DNA of 64,000 nucleotides from Dermacentor variabilis (taxonomy: Eukaryota; Arthropoda; Arachnida; Ixodida; Ixodidae): the NCBI RefSeq assembly GCF_050947875.1, contig NC_134568.1, positions 194,940,853-195,004,852 of the forward strand, given 5' to 3'. The notes under the pieces were generated by a model. It searched no databases and was not told the origin of the DNA. It was given only the letters and a program-made list of their open reading frames with translations. Of the stretch, positions 57,280-64,000 are shown in pieces. Every line of letters begins with the position of its first letter. The stretch's first letter is position 1. Position numbers and translations under genes: made by a program.

Positions 57280-60194
57280 TAAGCAAAAGAGGCAGGAGAA
57301 GAAAGCATCATTTTCATTTTTTTCTTAAATTGAGAAAGGGTTTTGCAATCATTTAAGCAGTTGATCATTAAAGGATAAGTGTTACAGAGTGTAACTATTT
57401 GGTTGTCTATAATCTGAGTACCATAATTTGTGCGTGACTTCGACCAAACCACAGATACAGTGCGCAAGTTATGGGTAAGGTTCCTGTTTAAGTACTTATT
57501 GAAGAAGGATGTAAAATCACGCTTAATGTTATGAAAAATAAGTACAGCCTATGAGAAACTATAAAGTTGATAGTACGGCAGTACCTTAACTGCGTCGTAC
57601 AGGGATTCTTTGGTAACAGGTGCGGAACGGAATACCGTTTTCAACGCCATGAACTGAAGCGAGAAAAGACGGTCTGAATCTGATTTGTTTCATGTACCCC
57701 AAACTAGCTGACACTACATAAAATAGGAGTGAACTACGGAAAAATAAATCTGCTTTCTCAAACGCAGAGGTAAAAGATATTTTACGCGTTGCAACAAACC
57801 GATAGACCCAGATGCTTTCAAACGAACCTGATCCACGTGATCTGTCCATGTTAAGTCATATTTGAAACAGACGCCCAGGAAGCGGCAAGAATTTGTTGGC
57901 AATAGATTGGTATTATAGATCTGTAGTTGGACGTGATGATTCAAGGGCTTGTTTTTGGGGCGGAAAATAATATATTGTGTTTTCCTTATATTTATGTCAA
58001 GTTCGTTGTTATTTAACCAGATCTGTAGCTGACTCAGCCACTGATTTGCATGTTGTTCAAGTGAGGCTAGATTTGGACCAGAAAAGAAGACATTAGTGTC
58101 ATCCGCGAAAGGATAGTATCAGGTGTCGGGGGGATGTTAACGAGGTCATCGATGTATAAAATAAATAACAAAGGCCCAAGAATAGATCCTTGCGGCACAC
58201 CGTACCTAATTATTCCTATATCTGACAGAAATTGATTCATACTAGTGTATTGTTTTCTTCCTTTGAGATAACTGTCTATCAGCTCATGTGCTATTCCTCT
58301 GATACCATACTTTCCCAGTTTTTCCATCAGAATTTCATGTTTAATAGAATCAAAGGCTTTTCGGAAGTCAAGAAAAATGCCCAGTGTATATAGTGTCTGT
58401 TGAAAGTTTTCCAAAATACGGTCCTTTATGCATAGCAGTGCTGTGTCCGTTGATATTCCAGCCTGAAATCCATATTGTTGTTTACATATTATATTATGAG
58501 CATTTAAAAATTCGTTTAACCTCGTGTATATTATGCGTTCGGGGATATTAGAAAAGAGCGGCAAAACAGAAATAGGTCTGTAATTATTCAGATCATTTTT
58601 TCCTCCTCCTTTTAATATTAAGCTTACGCGTGCAACTTTCATTTTATCAGGGAATATACCGGTCTCTAATACGAGATTACAAATATATACTAGAGGACCC
58701 ACAAGTAAGGGAAGTACGGTCTTGATGGGGCGTGCACTAATATCGTCATTTCCTGGCGAGCACCCATCCTTCATTGCCTTTACAACACTTACAGCTTATT
58801 CCTCCGATGTAGGTATCAGAAACAGTGAATTTCTATTAGTGGAAGGAACATATGAAATGATAGGCGTTAACGCTTGGCTCATGCGTGAGCAATTTGGCGA
58901 ACCTGCATTGAAAAAATGTTCGTTAAACTTGTTTGCAAGTGGTACACCTGAAAATCTTTTACCGTCGATGTAAAAATCCAGCGGAATGCGTGCTTTGCCA
59001 CCTTTTATGATGTTGTTAGCTGTTTGCCACATTAATTTAGGACTGTTCATGACTGTGGAAAATTTGTTGTCGTAGTAAGCTGATTTTGCTTTCTTAAGAT
59101 CTGAAGTTAAGTTGTTACGGAATTTTTTAAACTCGGTGAAATGAACCGGATCTTTCGTTTTTATGAAACGAGCAAACAACCAGTTTTTTCTGTTTATACG
59201 TCTGTATAATACCGGAGAAATCCACTCTTTTCTTATCCTCCTGTGCTTTTTTTATAGGCACGAGTGGAAAAGCACTGTTATAGTGGTGAAGCACTTTCTC
59301 TAAAAAAAATGTTATATGCCTTACACGGTTTGCTTTCAGTATATATATCATCCCAGACTACGTCAGCCATCAGTGAATGGAACTGCACAATGTTATTTTC
59401 ATTGATTATTCGTCGGAGGAATTCAGTTCTATCCATTTTTTTCACCAAGGAAAAGAAGGCGAAAAAGGAAGGTGATCACTTAAGCTCGTCAAAATTACAC
59501 CGGCTGTTATTTTATTTAAAGGTAAATTAGTAAAGCACAAGTCTATGAGCGTTTCAGAGTGTTGACTGATTCGTGTCGGCTTATCTACAATATTTTCACA
59601 ACCATATGATAACATCAACTCGAGGAGGTGCACCTGGCTAGTATTGTTTCTTAATAAATCAATATTCATATCAACAAATATCATAACATGTCGTTTAGTG
59701 AAGGTAGCATATTCAAGAAAGGACTCAACGTAAGTAAGAAAGGTGCTAACTAATCCGTGAGGGGGTCGGTACGTGAGAAGTATAATCGTATTATGATTGG
59801 TCACACCAACTGTCTCAAAATCATCACACACTACGGTGAATTCCCGAAGAACCCCATAATCAATGTCTTGTTTTATATACAAAGATACGCCGCCGCTACG
59901 TCTGTCTTTCCTAAATACAGAGACGTTGTCATAACCTGGTAACTGTGTAACATCGCTATTTGATGTATACTATGTTTCTGTAAATCCAATTATGTCAAAG
60001 TGACATTTTATGAGCTCGAGATCAGCCTCAATATCATCAATCTTATTTCTGAGGCTTTGTGCATTTAAATGATACAAGGAGAAATATTTGCAATAGCTAT
60101 TTTCATTTATGAACGTGTTAAGGGAGTCGCTGGTATAATACATCGTAAAGGTTAATAATAACAGCACCATTAAAAAAGAAACCAACTTAAGCAA
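57280..60194 (-). pseudogene. LINE ORF2: AP endonuclease and reverse transcriptase
   Basis: The frame opens just inside the end of ORF1 (8-nt overlap, no ATG at the overlap) with a hydrophobic stretch LVSFLMVLLLLTFTMYY, then YHLNAQSLRNKIDDIEADLE and IIGFTET. The following Trp codon is a TAG. Endonuclease continues with SGGVSLYIKQDIDYG and LLTYRPPHGLVSTFLTYV. RT: NNYRPISVLPLFS, QYGFQAGISTDTALL, IFLDFRKAFDSIKHEIL, RYGVPQGSILGPLLFILYID. A frameshift sits just before the catalytic box FADDTNVFFSG (about 58120-58090). The C-terminal LGVCFKYDLTWTDHVDQVRL and QFKKKMKMML follow. Catalytic residues are largely kept despite the breaks. Confidence 0.8.
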
Positions 60195-61106
60195 TTAGCT
60201 CAAGGTCTTGTTCAGAGGCAATCCTTATTGCCCTTGCGCCAGGCTCTTTCCTTACGAAGACCTTTCCATCGGAACACCACGAAAATTGGTAGCCTTGTTC
60301 GCGTGCTCTTGATTTGGCAAGCCATAAAAGCTTTCTGTTCAATGCCGTCAGATTATCGAAAAAGTAAACGTCTTTATCACACTTCTTCACAACTTCACGC
60401 TTTGCACGCCAATTTACTTTCACAGATTGGCGGGAAAACCTTATCAGAATGATCGGCACTTTGTTCACAGGTGCTGGCACGCGATGCAAACCGTCCACAT
60501 CACGCTCATTCAGCAGGGGAAGCTCGAGTTTCTGAGCAAGATTATTCAGTTTTCGCAGAAGGTTTTCTTTTTGTGAAAGATATACCGTGAATTTCCATGT
60601 TGTGACGCCTACTGTATTGCTGCAATTCGTTTAGTTCCTTAGTTAGCCTTGCAACTTCATTTTTGTCTTGGTGCGCCTCAAAGACTTCTACTCTCTTGCT
60701 AAGGCTCTCGATCTGCCCCTCATGTCTGTCAGAAGTTTGCAGGAGAGCATCATACTTGTCTGACACATGTTGAACAAACTTTTCAATGTTACCGACAGTT
60801 TCCTTTAGGTTTGAGAAGTCTTCCACTTTGGCAATTAGATTTACCAGACTTCCATTAATCGCAGCAAGTTGTTTAATGATAGTTGCAGGTAAGTCATTGC
60901 TACGTTGCACTTTGCGCGAAGCGGACATGCGAAATCTTGGACACTTCAATGTGTTCTTTGCTTCCTCAGTTTTCGTCTTGAACGCGCGTTCAGTTATGCC
61001 AGAACATTTGCCTAGGTGGTAGTATTGACAACACTCAACACCTTTCATAGATTCCTCATCATTTGAAAGTTTTTCACAACACGAAAGACAAGTATCGGTT
61101 GTCATG
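60187..61106 (-). pseudogene. LINE ORF1: Cys/His finger, coiled coil, RNA-binding-like C-terminus
   Basis: Probable start is the ATG at 61106 (MTTDTCLSCCEKLSN); the open frame runs further upstream to 61207. A PHD-like pattern follows: CLSCC, then VECCQYYHLGKCSGI. The middle part (LVNLIAKVEDFSNLKETVGN, LTKELNELQQYSRRHNMEIH) looks coiled-coil and ends in the ORF1 motif R-x-N-x-x-E-I-x-G. A one-base frameshift near 60570 moves the frame to ENLLRKLNNLAQKLELPLLN, and on to VNKVPIILIRFSRQSVK, ending DLELIA and TAA at 60187. The domain order fits ORF1 proteins of two-ORF LINEs, which bind element RNA. Confidence 0.75.
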
Positions 61107-61260
61107 ATAGCATTCAAAGCAGCAAAGGTAGCAATAGAGGCAGCAATAAGGGCAGCATATATATCCTTTATTCGTGGAGGCAAATATCGTTCAACTTCAC
61201 ACCGCATTCACAGCTCGAAAGAGTTTCCAGGGAGGCTGGATTGGCCTATTAGCCAATCTT

Positions 61261-64000
61261 TGAAAAGAGGGATAAAAAATCCCTCCCTGTATACTGTATA
61301 GAGAATTCGCTCCATGCAAATTCTTTTGGTTCCTCATAGTGAGTCGCTAAAACTGGACGTATACTGTGATGAGGGGTTATACACTTACAGAACGGAACAG
61401 AAGATGGTCTTCAACTGCAACTATCATCGTTCGTATAATATGCACCCAGAGCTCCAATCAAGTATTTCGCGATGCCTACCATGGTACATACCACCAGACC
61501 CTCTTTCACCATGGTTTCGACTGAATGTTGAGTAGACGAAAACTTATTTACCCCGCAGGCCAAATTTCAAGCTACTGTTATGACAAATGCGGCGTCGTGA
61601 AGTCTCTCGAGCCTATGTTGTTTGAATGCTTACTGAGACGACCTAATCCAATACCACATAAACCAGGAAAAGGTCGACCAAAGACCCTTGACTTCTGATA
61701 GAATATAGGGTGCTATACTCTGGCCATCAAAACAGCACAAAGCCGGAGATATACGGCGCAACGCCCCAAAAAGGCGCAGCGTGTGATGAGGGACGCTGCT
61801 GTAGATTGCTCAGGATTAATTTTGATAATCTGATTTTTTCGTTTGTTTGCTTGCTTATTCTTTTGTTTGTTTGTTTGTTTGTTTTCGACGTGCACCCACA
61901 GAACGTCACATGAACGTTTTCTCATTTGGCACTCCTCTAAATGCTGCCTCCGCGGCCTTGTTCTTGTTGAAACTGCTGAATACTATGCACAGTTATATTA
62001 GGTCTATCTGCTCTAGATAAACCTGCGAAGTGACCATATATTATAAAATATTTTGTAGCCATTTATTGTTTGATTACGCAGTACGAACATGCCCCAACTT
62101 TGTGGGTCGAATTTGTATGCGACCCACATATGCGCTCATTGGGTGGGTCGCAATTGCATTCTATCAAAGCCCGTTCACCGGAACTTGACTTGCGTGCAGT
62201 GCGAGAGGTCTAATCGCGGTGGTGGCCAAAGCTTTCATTCTTTTTCTTCTTTTTTTTCTAGCGATGCCAATGGTGAAGCTGCGAAAGGTGAGGTGGTCTG
62301 ACGAAGACGCAATAACATGAATTACGACACCACTAGGCCCCGGTGGCGTAAAGGAATGGACGGACGGATGGGCAGATGTATGGAAGAAGCTATTGAGGGC
62401 TGTCGCAGTGAAATTTTAAGATACTAATGCTGGCGTTTTGACACTGTACACGCGCACACAAGCACAAGCGCGAGCTGGCTTATGGTGCACACAAAATTAA
62501 TTTTTATTGAATGGTATATACTGACCTGCCTTTTACGCGCAAGGCACTGGTGTCTTAAGCAATGCACCCAAAGGTTGTTTGCAACGCAGAATATTTTGGG
62601 AGTTTGGCACAGTTCTTGCGCGTGTGCGTATAGAAAAACGCACGATCAACCACCATGACAAGGAAATGGGTAAAGAAACACGATAGAGGCTACGTAATCA
62701 ACACCGTAAAAAAAATACCAAGCAGCCAGATGTGGAATTCTTGGCATCGGGAGTCTTGTGCAATTCTTCTCTCACGCAGGCAAAGAACAAGTGCCATGCG
62801 TTCCCAGGACTGGCACGCTCACGTGCGCGGACTGACAATACCGTGGTGGAACCTAACCAAAGCAAAACGGGACTATAATGATGCCACTCACCGAGACAAC
62901 AAAGAACAGGCCAATACAGAGCACAAACGCGAAGAAAGAGAGCCAGAAGAAACTGAGGGGTGTGAGGAAATTTTTCGGCAGCGGCGGAACCCGTTCAGTT
63001 GGGAGATGGCCTTTTCTTTAACGCGGCTTCCTCCCCACGCCGTACGTTCGCCAACATCGCTCGGTGGTTTCTTCGGCCGCTGCTTATATATATCCCTTTT
63101 CGAAGTCGTTCCCCGCCCCGGCATCGGCACGCTGCTCCCCCCACCTCCAACCACATTTTCCCTCCCCGTTTGTTCGCGCTCGTCGCCATTTTGGCTGCTA
63201 TTTAGTTTTCGTTCTCACTCAGCCAGCGCTTCCTGCCGAGTTCCTTCCGCGTCTTATTCACGCCACGCGCAGGCACCGCTCACATCCGGCCTTATTTTAA
63301 AGACGTCATCATGCTAACAAGGAAACCATGCGCCCGCCTTCCTTGCTTACTGCTTATATATGGTTTCGTGTTCGTGTCTTTTCTTTATAGCACTTCGTTC
63401 TCATATCCTCCTCCTCCTACATCCTCCTGATTTGTTCGTAGTCAACTTCGTATTTCTTCTCTTTCTCTCTTACTTGCCGTAGACAGTATGTATCTCGTAC
63501 TTCAGGGTTCTTTGCCTTTCTTTCTTTTCTCTATGTTTATCTCTTTGCTTTCGAGCTCAAGCCACGTTCAGAGATGGATGAAGCGCTTCGCTGGGCACCA
63601 CAGGTCTCTTCGTTGTTTTTTTTTCTATCTCTATTTCTCTCCTTCGGCTATCGTTATCGTGTTGCTAGTTTTTGTGCTGCCGTTATTCACGCAGCGACGC
63701 CTTCCAGCTTGAACGTAGGCTCACAATTCTTCCTGCGCGGACAGTTCCAATTTGAGCCCTGGCTGCAGCGCAGCGGAAAAACGGCCGCCAGTCGGCTGTG
63801 AGTAACTCGACCCCTTAATTCATGACAGATTGGGTCGTTTGTCCTCCGACTTGCTCTTTATCTCACTCGGTATTTTGTTTTTCTTATACAAAAGAAGGGG
63901 AAGATAAAGAAACGGTGTAGAAACGCTTGCTTCTCAGTGAAGGTGCATGATGAATTAGAATTGCCACCGATTAAGTCCCCTGTGCCTTATCGCAGTTCCT
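61261..64000. other. No supported gene
   Basis: Contains a (TTTG)n stretch near 61860-61880 and a short stem-loop at 62101-62128. C/T-rich text lies at 63000-63700. A long open frame at 62655-63317 has no recognisable domain and changes composition midway, so it is not called. Confidence 0.4.

Larger units (their letters stand above)
56952..61260 (-). mobile_element. Nearly full-length two-ORF LINE (no RNase H)
   Basis: About 4.3 kb in minus orientation: a short 5' leader (61260-61107), ORF1 with zinc finger and coiled coil (61106-60187), ORF2 with endonuclease and RT (60194 to about 57280), a 3'UTR and an AATTG-type tail. This is the most complete LINE in the window. Both ORFs carry frameshifts and ORF2 a stop, so it is not functional. 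No RNase H segment was seen, which fits CR1/L2/Jockey-type elements. Target-site duplication was not found. Confidence 0.85.

Noticed and set aside
62655..63317. Open frame of 220 codons on the plus strand
   Set aside because: No recognisable domain. The first half is charged and the second half is a C/T-rich Pro/Ser/Phe run. No splice or promoter context, and the opposite strand is open too.

Overview
The window looks like animal nuclear DNA, most likely from a hard tick (Ixodidae). Long introns, very low coding density, abundant (GT)n, (AT)n and (GA)n arrays, many decayed LINEs (CR1/L2-like without RNase H, I-like with RNase H), tRNA-derived SINEs and TA-flanked hairpin transposons all fit. 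The species call is inferred from repeat style and could not be checked by a search.

The one host gene I can support is on the plus strand, from 18408 to about 44100. It encodes a Sidestep-family cell-surface receptor of the immunoglobulin superfamily. Five large exons and a transmembrane exon, all cut in phase 1, give in order: the second half of one Ig domain (18408-18611), three whole Ig domains (28541-28846, 30262-30549, 33083-33391), one fibronectin-III-like domain (34164-34463) and a transmembrane helix (36322-36450). A 15-nt microexon and three small exons up to a polyadenylation signal at 44090 are proposed for the cytoplasmic tail, with much lower certainty. The 5' end of the gene (signal peptide, first Ig domain and first half of the next) was not found and presumably lies upstream of the window or in small unrecognised exons.

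Region by region: 1-4.7 kb holds two tandem minus-strand CR1-like LINE fragments and a small hairpin transposon. 6.9-9.2 kb is a decayed plus-strand LINE. 11.2 kb is a 146-bp hairpin MITE. 13.7-14.0 kb is a diverged repeat dimer. 15.2-16.1 kb is a minus-strand LINE ORF remnant that carries a canonical 2A-like ribosome-skipping motif. 18.4-44.1 kb is the Sidestep-like gene, whose introns contain a LINE-in-LINE nest (24.1-28.4 kb), a LINE with a 10-bp target-site duplication (30.8-32.7 kb), a head-to-head pair of tRNA-like SINEs (35.0-35.8 kb), MITEs and another SINE pair. 44.1-64 kb has no recognisable host gene. It holds a 665-bp TA-flanked MITE, 5'-truncated I-like LINEs (46.6, 51.2 and 54.9 kb), a mariner remnant (49.1 kb), a near-spacerless foldback (52.2 kb), and a nearly full-length two-ORF LINE (57.0-61.2 kb) with a zinc-finger and coiled-coil ORF1.

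The Sidestep exons are intact and keep reading frame and splice sites. Every transposon-derived reading frame I examined carries stops or frameshifts.
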